A DNA stretch of 64,000 nt from a bacterium. GTDB lineage: Bacteria > Bacillota_I > Bacilli_A > RF39 > UBA660. Numbering within the stretch: position 1 is the first letter of the stretch; every line of letters starts with the position of its first letter. The notes below the pieces were generated by a model. That model was not told where the DNA came from. It saw only the letters and a program-made list of their open reading frames with translations, and ran no database searches. Positions 34,413 to 43,683 of the stretch are shown one piece after another. The stretch is from assembly GCA_019421005.1 (NCBI GenBank), contig JAHZGA010000002.1, positions 17,721 to 81,720 on the forward strand. The letters are read 5' to 3'. Both the position numbers and the translations under genes were made by a program.

Positions 34413-35530
34413 AAATTTTGTTCCTTAAGAGTTGTTATTGTTTGATTATGTTCCTCATATGTTTTAGAAAAATAAGTTTTTTTATTTTTATCAGCTACAA
34501 AATATAAATATTCATGATTAGTTGGATTTATGCTGGCAACAATAGATCCAGTTGATGGGGAATCTATTGGTCCAATTGGCAAACCAATTAAACAGCTATT
34601 ATTTGAACTAGTATTATATTTACTACATGTTTGTAAATCACTCATTGTTAATTCTTCACCGAAACTTTTATCAACAGCATAATAAGTTGTTACATCACTA
34701 CCTAAAGATGAACCATTGTTTAAACGATTATAAAATACTCCTGCTACTCCTGCTCTATCGTTTTCACTAGATCCCTCTAATTCAATAATTGAAGCAAGGG
34801 TTAAGATTTGATGAACAGTATATGGACTAGCATCAATAGATGATTTATACTCTGTTAAAACATTATCCATTTGATCAAGCATTTTATAAGCAATTTCTTG
34901 AGGTGTTACATCTTTATTTTTAAAATAATATGTATCAGCAAATAAATATCCTTCTAAAGCATATTTAATTTCAGGATTTTTAACTTCATCAGTAACAAAC
35001 CAATATTTATTAATAACCTCATTAATAAATTCTTCATTTTGCCAACTATTAATTACATCATCAACACTATTGTTAGTACTATCAGCTATTTTTGATGCAA
35101 TTTGTTTTAAACGGACACCTTCTGGAATAGTAAGTACAACTGCATTTTCTTGGTATTTAGTGCCTTTTTTTAAAGTATTAACAATTCTTTTAACATTCCA
35201 ACTAGGATTTAATGAATAAATACCAACTTCTAATTTTTGGGGATTATGTAATTTAACATAAATTTTATAAGCTAGAGTTGATTTAATTAAATTGTTTTCT
35301 TTTAATACTGGAGCTATACTATTATAAGTATCACCAGGTTCAATTGTAAAAGACATATTATCTGCATATTTTAAAACTGGTTGTAAGTTCTTTTGATAAA
35401 TAATTAAAGAAACACTAAATAATACTATTAAAGTAATACTAAATAATATTAAATTATTTCTTAATTTATGTTTCTTATAAATAACTTTTAAATTATGTCT
35501 AAAAATCCTCCATTTACTCTTTTTATTCAT
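34397..35530 (-). CDS. mltG: Endolytic murein transglycosylase MltG
   Basis: MltG cuts nascent glycan strands at the membrane. The 377-residue protein has an N-terminal helix (28-45), the LysM-like region and the catalytic YceG core; the catalytic Glu250 lies in LTLASIIELEGSSENDRAGVAGVFYNRL-type sequence, followed by SDVTTYYAVDK and INPTNHEYLYFVAD. No clear Shine-Dalgarno precedes the ATG, which lies 14 bp after yrzB, so translational coupling is likely. Confidence 0.95.
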   Translation of the reverse strand: MNKKSKWRIFRHNLKVIYKKHKLRNNLILFSITLIVLFSVSLIIYQKNLQPVLKYADNMSFTIEPGDTYNSIAPVLKENNLIKSTLAYKIYVKLHNPQKLEVGIYSLNPSWNVKRIVNTLKKGTKYQENAVVLTIPEGVRLKQIASKIADSTNNSVDDVINSWQNEEFINEVINKYWFVTDEVKNPEIKYALEGYLFADTYYFKNKDVTPQEIAYKMLDQMDNVLTEYKSSIDASPYTVHQILTLASIIELEGSSENDRAGVAGVFYNRLNNGSSLGSDVTTYYAVDKSFGEELTMSDLQTCSKYNTSSNNSCLIGLPIGPIDSPSTGSIVASINPTNHEYLYFVADKNKKTYFSKTYEEHNQTITTLKEQNLWYEY

Positions 35531-35544
35531 AAAAATTTTAACGA

Positions 35545-35832
35545 TTACTCGTTATTTTCTCCTTCTAACATTTCACTTTGGATTTGTTCTAAAATTGTTT
35601 CAATAATTTTCCATTCTTTTTCTGTTTCAATAGGTTGTAAAATAGGGTCTTCATCTTTTGGATCATATATTGAAGCATATACTTTAGTATTTCCTTTATC
35701 ATCTTTAGTATAATCTGTATATACCATATAATTTTTATTAGTTTCTTCAGATTCAAAAGTAAACAAAACCTCACATTCAACTATTTTTCCTTCCTCATCT
35801 TTAACTTTAAATGTTACTCTTTCATCACTCAT
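35545..35832 (-). CDS. yrzB: DUF1292 family protein (YrzB-like)
   Basis: The 95-residue acidic protein matches DUF1292: VTFKVKDEEGKIVECEVLFTF, NKNYMVYTDYTKDDKGNTKVYAS and the EWKIIETILEQIQ helix. It overlaps ruvX by four bases and is followed by mltG, as in Bacillus (yrrK-yrzB-yrrL). The function is unknown. Confidence 0.88.
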   Translation of the reverse strand: MSDERVTFKVKDEEGKIVECEVLFTFESEETNKNYMVYTDYTKDDKGNTKVYASIYDPKDEDPILQPIETEKEWKIIETILEQIQSEMLEGENNE

Positions 35833-36248
35833 TTTTTACCTTCCTTCCTATCTAAATATGTTTGCAAAATTATCATCGCTGCTAAACTATCAATTTTTTT
35901 CTTTCTTTTTTTTCTTGAAACATTAGCTTCTAACATATAATTAGTTGCTTCTTTAGAAGTTAATCTTTCATCAATTAAGTTAACTTCTAAACCAAATTTT
36001 TTTTCTAATTTTCCTTTAAATTCTAAAGTTTCTTTTCCTCTAAAACCAATTGAGTTATTCATATTTTTAGGTAGTCCTAATACTAATGAAGTAATTTCAT
36101 TTTCTTCAATTATTTGTTTTAATTCAGTCAATAATTTATCTTCATTATCATAAAAAATTGTTTTATAACTAGTTGCAATTAATCCAGTTTTATCACTTAT
36201 AGCAAGTCCTAAAGTTTTACTTCCTAAATCAAGACCTAAATATCTCAC
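35829..36248 (-). CDS. ruvX: YqgF/RuvX RNase H-fold resolvase
   Basis: The 139-residue RNase H-like protein has the catalytic Asp in YLGLDLGSKTLGLAISD, LVLGLPKNMN, and IDERLTSKEA with the second acidic residue, ending IDSLAAMIILQTYLD. The family acts in pre-16S rRNA processing and Holliday-junction cleavage. The GTG at 36248 lies five bases after GAGGTG; the preceding TTG at 36251 is too close. Confidence 0.92.
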   Translation of the reverse strand: MRYLGLDLGSKTLGLAISDKTGLIATSYKTIFYDNEDKLLTELKQIIEENEITSLVLGLPKNMNNSIGFRGKETLEFKGKLEKKFGLEVNLIDERLTSKEATNYMLEANVSRKKRKKKIDSLAAMIILQTYLDRKEGKK

Positions 36249-36282
36249 CAAATCACCTCAATATGAATACAATAATATTCTA

Positions 36283-37410
36283 TCATTTATTACAAACTTT
36301 ATCAATGTTTTTGTCAATTAATTGGCACTGCTTGACAAAATATTCATCAGTCATTCCAGCAATATAATCAATTACTTTTCTTTTTAAGCTAGTATTTTTT
36401 AAGTATTCATCATTCATTTCACTTAAAAATGTTTTTTTAATATTAGTTTTATTTTGATTTAATTCTAAATCATTTAAACAAGCATTAAATAATTTTCTAA
36501 ACATATTTTCATAATTTTTTAAATTTTTTTTTGTATTAGCTTTACTATAGATAAATTCATAGTTGAATTTTTTTAATTTTGTAATAGCTTCAAATATTTT
36601 TGGAGATATTTGAATATAAGGTTTATCTAAACTATTATTTATAATATCTAATATAATTGTATTTATTATCTTACTATTATTGTTTCCTAAAACTTTTACA
36701 ACATCTTCTGGGATATCACATCTTTTAATAACTCCCAATGTAATAGCATCTTCAACATCTTTTCCTAAATAACTAATGATATCACTTATTTTAACAACAC
36801 AACCTTCTAAAGTCATTGGTTTTAAGTTTTTATTTTCTACTTTAAAACAATCATTATAATCTTTAAAAAAGTCTTCAATAGTTTTAGAAACTGGATAATA
36901 TTTTATTTGTTCTAATTCGCCATTATGGCATAAAATTCCATCTAAAACTTGAATTGTTAAGTTTTCACCAAGGCCATGATTATCAACATACATTAATGTT
37001 CTTACACTCTGGGCATTATGCATAAATGTTCCTTCATTATTTTCTAAACTTATTTTATTTAAAATTCTTTCTCCTGTATGGGCAAAAGGAACATGTCCTA
37101 AATCATGACCTAATGCAATTGCTTCAATTAAATCTTCGTTTAAATTTAAAGCTCTTCCTATTGTTCTAGCAATTTTACTAACCATTTGAACATGGATTAT
37201 TCTTTTACTAATATGATCATTACCAACTCTACTAAATACTTGAGTTTTATCAATATATCTAGCGTATGATAATGAATAAATAATTCTATCAATATCTCTA
37301 AAATAATTAGGTCTTATATCTTCAACAATAGGTTTCAATCTAATAGCCATTTTATCATAACAAGCATATTTACTTAAGTTAACTTCATTTTTTAACATAT
37401 TTTCTTTCAT
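36283..37410 (-). CDS. dGTPase-like HD-domain triphosphohydrolase
   Basis: The 375-residue HD protein matches the deoxyguanosinetriphosphate triphosphohydrolase family: QVFSRVGNDHISKRIIHVQMV (first metal His), GHDLGHVPFAHTGE (HD), HNAQSVR, and DGILCHNGE. These enzymes hydrolyse dNTPs to nucleosides and triphosphate and control dNTP pools. The start follows GAGGTTAAAA. A terminator separates it from alaS upstream, so it may be read from its own promoter or by leak-through. Confidence 0.88.
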   Translation of the reverse strand: MKENMLKNEVNLSKYACYDKMAIRLKPIVEDIRPNYFRDIDRIIYSLSYARYIDKTQVFSRVGNDHISKRIIHVQMVSKIARTIGRALNLNEDLIEAIALGHDLGHVPFAHTGERILNKISLENNEGTFMHNAQSVRTLMYVDNHGLGENLTIQVLDGILCHNGELEQIKYYPVSKTIEDFFKDYNDCFKVENKNLKPMTLEGCVVKISDIISYLGKDVEDAITLGVIKRCDIPEDVVKVLGNNNSKIINTIILDIINNSLDKPYIQISPKIFEAITKLKKFNYEFIYSKANTKKNLKNYENMFRKLFNACLNDLELNQNKTNIKKTFLSEMNDEYLKNTSLKRKVIDYIAGMTDEYFVKQCQLIDKNIDKVCNK

Positions 37411-37425
37411 TTTTAACCTCTTTTC

Positions 37426-37453
37426 AAAAAATAGTAGAATTACCTACTATTTT
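37426..37453 (-). terminator. Terminator after alaS
   Basis: AAAATAGTAG (37428-37437) and CTACTATTTT (37444-37453) form a 10-bp perfect stem over the alaS stop, followed by T residues on the minus strand. Confidence 0.75.
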
Positions 37454-39195
37454 AAAATTGCTTTAATTCTTCTAACACCAGCTTGTGAAGATTCTTCCTT
37501 TTTAATTATAAATTCACCTAATTCTGAAGTGTTTTTAACATGTGGGCCACCACATAATTCTTTAGAAATATCACCTATTGAATAAACTGTTACTTCATCA
37601 GGATATCTTTCAATAAACATACATTCAGCACCTGATTTTAAAGCTTTATCTTTAGGCATAATTTCATAACTAACATCTAATTTATCATTAATCCATTTAT
37701 TAACTAAATCTTGAGTTTTTTGTATTTGTTCTTTAGTTAATTTACTATCATGAGAAAAATCAAATCTTAAACGTTCAGGGGTAATATTACTTCCCATTTG
37801 ATGAACATGACTTCCTAAAACAACTTTCAAAGCTGCATTTAATAAATGAGTTGCTGTATGATATTTTATATCCATATCACTATTACTTGATAAACCACCT
37901 TTAAATTTATTATTCATTCCTTTTCTTGATTTTTCTTGATGTTCCTTAAATTTTTGTTTAAATCCATCAACATCTACTTCCAAATTATGTTCAAATGCTA
38001 GTTCAACAGTTAGTTCAATTGGAAATCCATAAGTATCATAAAGTTTAAACGCTAATGAAGCATCAATTTTTTTATCAATATTTTTTATGCTTTTTTCAAA
38101 TTCTTTTAAACCTTTTTCTAATGTTTTAGAAAATTTATTTTTTTCATTTTTTAAAACATTCATAACTTGCTCTTCATTTTTTTCTAATTCACTATAATAT
38201 TTTTTATATTGTTCAATAATTATTTTAGCTAATTGTAATTCAAAATCACTGTTAATATCAATATTTATTTTTTTAGCATATCTTAACATTCTTCTTATTA
38301 ATCTTCTTAAGATATAACCTTGATCAGTGTTTGATGGAATTATTTTTGCTTCATCCGCACTTATAAAGACAATTGATCTAATATGATCAGCAATTATTCT
38401 CATTTCTTTAGTTTTATCAGAGTATTTTTCACCAGATATTTCTTCTATCTTATTTATAACATTTTTCCAAATAGAAGTTTGATAATTATCATGTTTACCT
38501 TCTAAAACAGCTGTAATTCTTTCTACGCCCATTCCGGTATCAACATTTTTATTAACTAATTTTTCATATTCACCATTTTCTAAATGATTATATTCCATAA
38601 AAACATTATTCCAAATTTCAACCCAATTATCATCATTAGGATCAAATTCTAAAGGTGGTTCTATAGAACTTGACCAATAAAATATTTCTGTATCTGGACC
38701 ACATGGACCGGTATCTCCTGGAGCCCACCAGTTATCACTTTCTCCTAAAAAAGCAATTCTTTCTTTGGGAATACCTTGTTTTTGCCATAATTCATAAGAT
38801 TCATTATCAGGATTAACTAAATCATTTCCTTTAAAAACCGTTACAGCTAATTTATTAACTGGGATATTTAAATGTTCAGTTAGAAATTCAAATGACCATT
38901 TTATTGATTCTTCTTTAAAATAATCACCTAAAGACCAGTTACCCAACATTTCAAAAAATGTATGATGAGTTCTATCACCTATTTCATCTAAATCATTTGT
39001 TCTCATACATTTTTGATAATCACACAATCTTTTTCCATATGGATGAGGTTGTCCCATTAAATAAGGTACAAGTGGTTGCATACCAGCAGTATTAAATAAT
39101 ACTGAAGGATCATTTTCTGGTACTATAGGAGCACTTGGAATTTGTTTATGCCCTTTTGATACAAAAAAATCTATAAATAAATCTTTAATGTTCAT
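37447..39195 (-). CDS. alaS: Minimal alanyl-tRNA synthetase lacking barrel and C-Ala domain
   Basis: The 582-residue enzyme has the class II core (HHTFFEMLGNWSLGDYFKEE, RRLIRRMLRYAK), a tRNA-recognition helical part, and the editing domain with HTATHLLNAALK and CGGPH zinc motifs. After FKEHQEKSRKGMNNKFKGGL it goes straight to YHTATH, so the beta-barrel of the editing module is missing; it ends at VRRIKAILK without the DHHA1/C-Ala domain. Usual AlaRS is about 870 residues. This short form is the type I associate with candidate-phyla bacteria. The start follows AAAGGAGGTAAAAA. Confidence 0.93.
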   Translation of the reverse strand: MNIKDLFIDFFVSKGHKQIPSAPIVPENDPSVLFNTAGMQPLVPYLMGQPHPYGKRLCDYQKCMRTNDLDEIGDRTHHTFFEMLGNWSLGDYFKEESIKWSFEFLTEHLNIPVNKLAVTVFKGNDLVNPDNESYELWQKQGIPKERIAFLGESDNWWAPGDTGPCGPDTEIFYWSSSIEPPLEFDPNDDNWVEIWNNVFMEYNHLENGEYEKLVNKNVDTGMGVERITAVLEGKHDNYQTSIWKNVINKIEEISGEKYSDKTKEMRIIADHIRSIVFISADEAKIIPSNTDQGYILRRLIRRMLRYAKKINIDINSDFELQLAKIIIEQYKKYYSELEKNEEQVMNVLKNEKNKFSKTLEKGLKEFEKSIKNIDKKIDASLAFKLYDTYGFPIELTVELAFEHNLEVDVDGFKQKFKEHQEKSRKGMNNKFKGGLSSNSDMDIKYHTATHLLNAALKVVLGSHVHQMGSNITPERLRFDFSHDSKLTKEQIQKTQDLVNKWINDKLDVSYEIMPKDKALKSGAECMFIERYPDEVTVYSIGDISKELCGGPHVKNTSELGEFIIKKEESSQAGVRRIKAILK

Positions 39196-39742
39196 TTTTT
39201 ACCTCCTTTAAAATATCATTTACTTTTTTTTCTAATTCGTTTAAATCACTATCATTATTAATAATATAATCATAATCATTATAGTTATCTAAATCACATT
39301 CTGTTTTATGATTTTGTTCAGTTTCAGTTAATGGTGTTTCAAAATTTGGTCTAACAACTTTTATTTTAACAACATTATCAAATAAAGCTTCAGGAATTTC
39401 CATTTCATTTTTCATTCTAACATCACTTATTATAAGAGCATCGAAAAAATATGAATAAACCTTTATATCTTCACAAATACGATTAACAAATAATAGTTCA
39501 TCTATTTTATTGCGAATAAGATCAGTTCCTAATTGTTGTAATAATTCTCTTGGTTTAGTTTCTTCATTACCATCCCAATTTGAAATGTTTTTGGCATACA
39601 TTTTTATATAACTTCCATATGCTAATTTCAATATTTTTAAACCGCTATTTTGATAATTCTTAATAATTAAATCAGCAACTGTATCTTTACCATTTCTTGC
39701 TTTACCTGATATTAAAAATATTTTAGGATTTTTACTCTCCAT
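39185..39742 (-). CDS. P-loop (deoxy)nucleotide monophosphate kinase-like protein
   Basis: The 185-residue protein has an N-terminal P-loop ISGKARNGKDTVADLI, then LAYGSYIKMYAKNI and RELLQQLGTDLIRN, a pattern shared with dephospho-CoA kinase-like and phage-type deoxynucleotide monophosphate kinases. The GKD in place of GKS/T is typical of that group. It overlaps both neighbours by 11 bases. The start follows AGAGGTGCAGT. The substrate is not predictable; a nucleotide role would fit the dGTPase-like gene two genes on. Confidence 0.65.
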   Translation of the reverse strand: MESKNPKIFLISGKARNGKDTVADLIIKNYQNSGLKILKLAYGSYIKMYAKNISNWDGNEETKPRELLQQLGTDLIRNKIDELLFVNRICEDIKVYSYFFDALIISDVRMKNEMEIPEALFDNVVKIKVVRPNFETPLTETEQNHKTECDLDNYNDYDYIINNDSDLNELEKKVNDILKEVKNEH

Positions 39743-40889
39743 ACTGCACCTCTTTACTATTTAAAAAGTTATATTTTTCATCAAAAAATTTAATAATAGC
39801 TTTAGCTGATGCTATTAAAGGGGTTGATACAATCATTCCTAATACACCCCAGAAATGCCCAAAAATAAGTAAGCCAATAATAACTGTTACTGGATGTAGT
39901 TTAACTGTTTTACTCATAATTACTGGTTGTAAGAAGTTTCCTTCTAAAAATTGGATAACGCATATTACAACTAAAGTTAAAATTCCTATTATTGGACTTT
40001 GTGAAAATCCAACAATAACAGCAGGCGCGCCTCCTATATAAGGTCCCGCATATGGAATAACATTAGTAAGTCCACAGAATAGTCCAAATAATAATGGGGC
40101 TTTTAAACCAACTAATACAAAGCCAGCTGATGTAACAACAAAAACTAAAAATGAATCTATTAAAGCTCCTATTATAAATCTTCTTAATGATGTATTAACT
40201 TCATTAGCTAAATTTCTAGCATCCTTATGCATTTTTTTAGGTAATATTGTTATTATTGAGTCTGTTGCATTATCAAAACTTACCAATAAATAAAATCCTA
40301 TTATTAAGCCAATTGCAATTGTTATAATTGATGAGAAAAATGATGTTACATATTTTACAATCATAGCTGGAATTGAAATAGTCAAATTATGAACAATATT
40401 TTCTATTTGATTAAAGAAGTTTTGTTGTAATGCCATAGCATCAAAGTTTTTAATTTGATTTAATTTAACAAAAAAATCAGTTGCCCATTCTTTTATACTA
40501 CTAAATACACTTGGAATTAATCTAATAAAATCATTTATTTGTTCCGATAAAACTGGAACAATTGAATAACATACTAAAAATAAAATTCCTAAAAAAACAA
40601 CATATACTAAAGAAGCACCTAATCCTCTTCTCATACCTTTATGGCTTAACCATTTTACAGCTGGATCAAATAGCCATGCAACAAATATTCCAATGAATAA
40701 AGGCGCTAATAACTTAAGAACAATAAGTAAAAAGTTTACTATTTTTAATTCTTTTAATAATATAATAATTCCATATATTCCAAAAAGAATTACTAAAAAA
40801 TAAGCTATTTTTAATAAATTTTTTGATAAAGAAAGTACTTCATTTAAATTACGATAATTAATTTTATCAAAATTTTTTCTATTTAACAT
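39732..40889 (-). CDS. AI-2E family transporter (YrrI-like)
   Basis: The 385-residue polytopic protein has about eight membrane helices and the family signatures GLTNVIPYAGPYIGGAPAVIVG and LEGNFLQPVIMSKTVKLHPVTVI. Members export small molecules or act as Na+/H+ antiporters; the autoinducer-2 role is not general. In Bacillus yrrI also precedes alaS. The ATG follows AAGGGCTGATATT. Confidence 0.9.
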   Translation of the reverse strand: MLNRKNFDKINYRNLNEVLSLSKNLLKIAYFLVILFGIYGIIILLKELKIVNFLLIVLKLLAPLFIGIFVAWLFDPAVKWLSHKGMRRGLGASLVYVVFLGILFLVCYSIVPVLSEQINDFIRLIPSVFSSIKEWATDFFVKLNQIKNFDAMALQQNFFNQIENIVHNLTISIPAMIVKYVTSFFSSIITIAIGLIIGFYLLVSFDNATDSIITILPKKMHKDARNLANEVNTSLRRFIIGALIDSFLVFVVTSAGFVLVGLKAPLLFGLFCGLTNVIPYAGPYIGGAPAVIVGFSQSPIIGILTLVVICVIQFLEGNFLQPVIMSKTVKLHPVTVIIGLLIFGHFWGVLGMIVSTPLIASAKAIIKFFDEKYNFLNSKEVQYGE

Positions 40890-40911
40890 AATATCAGCCC
40901 TTCTATAGTTA

Positions 40912-40941
40912 ATTATATCATTTATTATTATATGTTGTAAA
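40912..40941 (-). promoter_or_regulatory. Promoter of the AI-2E/alaS run
   Basis: -35 TTTACA (40936-40941), an 18-bp spacer and a perfect -10 TATAAT (40912-40917) preceded by TGA, about 23 bp before the start at 40889. Confidence 0.6.
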
Positions 40942-41008
40942 CTTTTAATTGTTAAAATTTACTAAAAAACATATATATTTTTTAAGTAAAATTAATTTTT
41001 AGCCATTA

Positions 41009-41036
41009 TAAAATGACACCATTTGATGTCATTTTA
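41009..41036 (-). terminator. Hairpin at the end of the two-component operon
   Basis: TAAAATGACA (41009-41018) and TGTCATTTTA (41027-41036) form a 10-bp stem overlapping the kinase stop codon. The T tract is inside the stem rather than after it, so efficiency is uncertain. Confidence 0.5.
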
Positions 41037-42282
41037 TTATAAAACTTACGCCTTTTTTTTCATTTTTAACGGTTATTTCATATCCTAATAGCATAGTCGT
41101 TTTTTTAACAATTGATAAACCTAATCCAAATTGACCTTTGATACCTTTTTTGTAGGGAATGAAAATATCATTTAAAACTTTTTCGTCAATGTTAGGTCCA
41201 TCATTATAAAATGTTATTTTATTATTTTTTACGGTTATTTTTATTTCTTTTTCAGCATATCTAATAAAATTATTTAATATATTATCAATTACAGCTTCCC
41301 ACATATCATCTGTTCCATTAAATATGCTTTTATTTTTATCAATATTCAAAATCCATTTAATATCACTGCGTTGAATTTTAAATTTTGAAACAGAAGAGGT
41401 TATAATTGGGGTAACATCTACTAATTTATTCAAGTCGCAATTAGAATCTTTTATATAATTTATTTTATTTAAATATAGTAAGGAGTGTACTTTCATTTCT
41501 AATTTATCAACTTGTTCTTCGATTATTTTTAAACCTTCTTCTTTAGTTTGAATCCCATCTTTTATGGCTTCAATATATGATTTTATTACTGTTAAGGGAG
41601 TTTTAAAGTCGTGCGAAATATTTTGATACATCTGATTTTTATATTCTTCTTGTTCTTTTAAAGTTTCTTTCATGTTATCAATTGCATCTGATAACAATTT
41701 TAATTCATCATCAGCTTGATAATAATAATTATCAACATATTGATCATTATCTAGATTATCGATTTTTTCTTTTAGACGTTGAATTTTTAATACCAAATTA
41801 TGTGTCCACCACCCTATAAGGGCCAATATAATTAAAAATGTGGCTATCATAATTGGAAATATAGCTGTTAAAACGTCATATTTTACTTGTTTAGTAAATG
41901 TATCGTTAGTAATAATTATTTTAGTTATATAAGAATTACTAACTTGAACATAATAATATGTTTTTGATTTTATTGTGAATTTTCCATGATCAGAATTAAT
42001 TTTATCTAATATTAGTTTTGGAGAAAATGAAACTACATCCTGATAATTTTGTGATGTAACTATCTCTTTTTTTGTAACGTAAACATAAGCTATCAATTCA
42101 TTAAAGCCCTCATCAGTCGTAACATCACTCATAGGCTGATTTAAATTTTGATAAACGTTTTTTTCATAAATCGGTAGTAACACTTTAGGTAAGAATAATC
42201 TTAAAGAAACAAATATTAATACTAATATTAAAATTGTGATTGAGATTAATTGTTTAAGTAAATTATGTTTTAAATCACTCAT
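41029..42282 (-). CDS. Sensor histidine kinase
   Basis: The 417-residue kinase has two membrane helices (about 12-33 and 140-160) around an extracytoplasmic sensor of about 100 residues, a HAMP-like linker, the dimerisation helix with His224 in NISHDFKTPLTVIKSY, and the ATPase N box (DNILNNFIRYA) and G boxes (NDGPNID, GQFGLGLSIVKK). It starts in an ATGA overlap with the regulator gene, so the two form one system. The signal is unknown; the neighbours give no cue. Confidence 0.93.
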   Translation of the reverse strand: MSDLKHNLLKQLISITILILVLIFVSLRLFLPKVLLPIYEKNVYQNLNQPMSDVTTDEGFNELIAYVYVTKKEIVTSQNYQDVVSFSPKLILDKINSDHGKFTIKSKTYYYVQVSNSYITKIIITNDTFTKQVKYDVLTAIFPIMIATFLIILALIGWWTHNLVLKIQRLKEKIDNLDNDQYVDNYYYQADDELKLLSDAIDNMKETLKEQEEYKNQMYQNISHDFKTPLTVIKSYIEAIKDGIQTKEEGLKIIEEQVDKLEMKVHSLLYLNKINYIKDSNCDLNKLVDVTPIITSSVSKFKIQRSDIKWILNIDKNKSIFNGTDDMWEAVIDNILNNFIRYAEKEIKITVKNNKITFYNDGPNIDEKVLNDIFIPYKKGIKGQFGLGLSIVKKTTMLLGYEITVKNEKKGVSFIIK

Positions 42283-42938
42283 GATAAACGGTAACCAAAT
42301 CCATAAATTGTATTTATACGCAATTTAGGCATTTTTTTTCTTAATCTTCTTACCAAGTCATCAACAACACGATCGCTACCAAAATAATCATTTCCCCAGA
42401 CATTAACTAAAATATCATCTCTACTAAATGATTTATTTTTATTATCAGTTAATAAAATTAATAATTCAAATTCTAAAGTTGTTAAATTAATTTCTTTTTC
42501 ATTTTCTAAAACAATTCTTTTATTTAAATCAATTTTATAATTTGCATATGTAATTATGTTGTCAGTACTCTTATAAACACGTTTAATTATGTTATTAACT
42601 CTTAAAACCAATTCTTTAGATGAATATGGTTTAGTTATATAATCATCACTTCCTAATTCTAAACCAATTATTTTATCCAAGTCTTGATCACGAGCTGATG
42701 TAAATATTACTGGAACGTTTTGATCTACTTCTCTAATTTTTTTTATTAAATCATATCCACTAATACTATCATTAAGCATTATATCTAAAATCCATAAATG
42801 GACCTTTTCTTTGCCTATATAATCAAAAGCGTCTTCACCATTATAGTAATTAACAACTTCATAATCAGCCCGTTCTAAATAAGATTTAACTAAATTGTTA
42901 AGATTAACTTCATCTTCAACTAAACAAATTCGATACAT
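42279..42938 (-). CDS. OmpR-family response regulator
   Basis: The 219-residue regulator has a receiver domain with acidic pocket E8-D9, phosphorylation Asp52 in WILDIML, Thr/Ser and Lys105-region TKPYSSKEL, and a winged-helix DNA-binding domain ending INTIYGFGYRLS. The ATG follows AGAGGTGTTTAG. Direct repeats and a micro-ORF lie upstream and may mark autoregulation. Confidence 0.94.
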   Translation of the reverse strand: MYRICLVEDEVNLNNLVKSYLERADYEVVNYYNGEDAFDYIGKEKVHLWILDIMLNDSISGYDLIKKIREVDQNVPVIFTSARDQDLDKIIGLELGSDDYITKPYSSKELVLRVNNIIKRVYKSTDNIITYANYKIDLNKRIVLENEKEINLTTLEFELLILLTDNKNKSFSRDDILVNVWGNDYFGSDRVVDDLVRRLRKKMPKLRINTIYGFGYRLS

Positions 42939-42957
42939 CTAAACACCTCTTATAAAA

Positions 42958-42963
42958 AGTATA
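42958..42963 (-). promoter_or_regulatory. Extended -10 promoter near the response regulator
   Basis: The minus strand reads TGTTATACT about 20 bp upstream of the regulator ATG. A -35 is not evident, so activation may be needed. Confidence 0.4.
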
Positions 42964-43048
42964 ACATTATTTAATTATTTTTTCTACATTTATCAACTTC
43001 TTTCTATTAACTAGGAGTGTATTTTTTTAATTAATTTAACTTTTTAAT

Positions 43049-43063
43049 TTATGTTTTTCTCAT
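43049..43063 (-). other. Micro-ORF MRKT with very strong ribosome binding site
   Basis: CGGAGGTGATAT, close to the ideal Shine-Dalgarno, is followed by ATG AGA AAA ACA TAA. It lies about 110 bp upstream of the response regulator start, in the 217-bp gap. It may be a leader for ribosome loading or message stability; translation is not proven. Confidence 0.35.
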
Positions 43064-43088
43064 ATATCACCTCCGTATGAATTAATTG

Positions 43089-43125
43089 TATAATAAAATT
43101 GTGGTAATAATATAATAAAATTATG
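43089..43125. promoter_or_regulatory. 22-bp-spaced direct repeats upstream of the two-component operon
   Basis: On the minus strand CATAATTTTATTATA (43111-43125) and CACAATTTTATTATA (43089-43103) repeat with a 22-bp period, two helical turns. OmpR-family regulators often bind such direct repeats, so autoregulation is plausible. A TATACAAT immediately follows the second copy. Confidence 0.4.
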
Positions 43126-43155
43126 GGAAAATATGGTTAAAAAAAATATTTAGAT

Positions 43156-43683
43156 TTAAATATTTCTTAAATAGTAATTATTTTGTTTTTCAATTCCTAG
43201 TACTGTACTATTACCATGACCAGGTAATAATTCTATATCATCATTATAATTTTTTATTCTTTTTAAACTTTCCTGCATTTTTTTAAAGTCGCCTGTTTCT
43301 AAATCAGTTCTTCCAATAGAGTTTTTAAATATAAAATCGCCAACAAACATTAATTTATTTTCTTTAAAATAGAATGTAACTGCATCATCTTTATGTCCAG
43401 GTGTGTAAATTATTTCAAATTTAAAATTGTTAATTTTATATTTATTTTCTTTCATTTTATAATCATATATTGAAACATCATAATCCTGTTTTAATTTTTC
43501 TAGTGCTCCAATATGATCAAAATGATAATGAGTTATTAAAATAGCTAATACATTTAAAGAACCAATTTCATTTTTTATTATTTCATAATCATCTCCAGGA
43601 TCAACTATTAAACAATCGCTGTTATCAATTAATATATAACAATTTGTTGCAAGTGGTCCAACTATAAGTTTTTTAACTTTCAT
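43156..43683 (-). CDS. MBL-fold hydrolase (glyoxalase II-like)
   Basis: The 175-residue metallo-beta-lactamase-fold protein has H52-x-H54-x-D56-H57 in [17 protein letters not shown] (third His), the bridging Asp in FVGDFIF and a final [10 protein letters not shown]. The length and [10 protein letters not shown] match the short YqgX/glyoxalase II-like group of Firmicutes. The start overlaps rnhB by four bases. The substrate is not certain. Confidence 0.88.
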   Translation of the reverse strand: MKVKKLIVGPLATNCYILIDNSDCLIVDPGDDYEIIKNEIGSLNVLAILITHYHFDHIGALEKLKQDYDVSIYDYKMKENKYKINNFKFEIIYTPGHKDDAVTFYFKENKLMFVGDFIFKNSIGRTDLETGDFKKMQESLKRIKNYNDDIELLPGHGNSTVLGIEKQNNYYLRNI

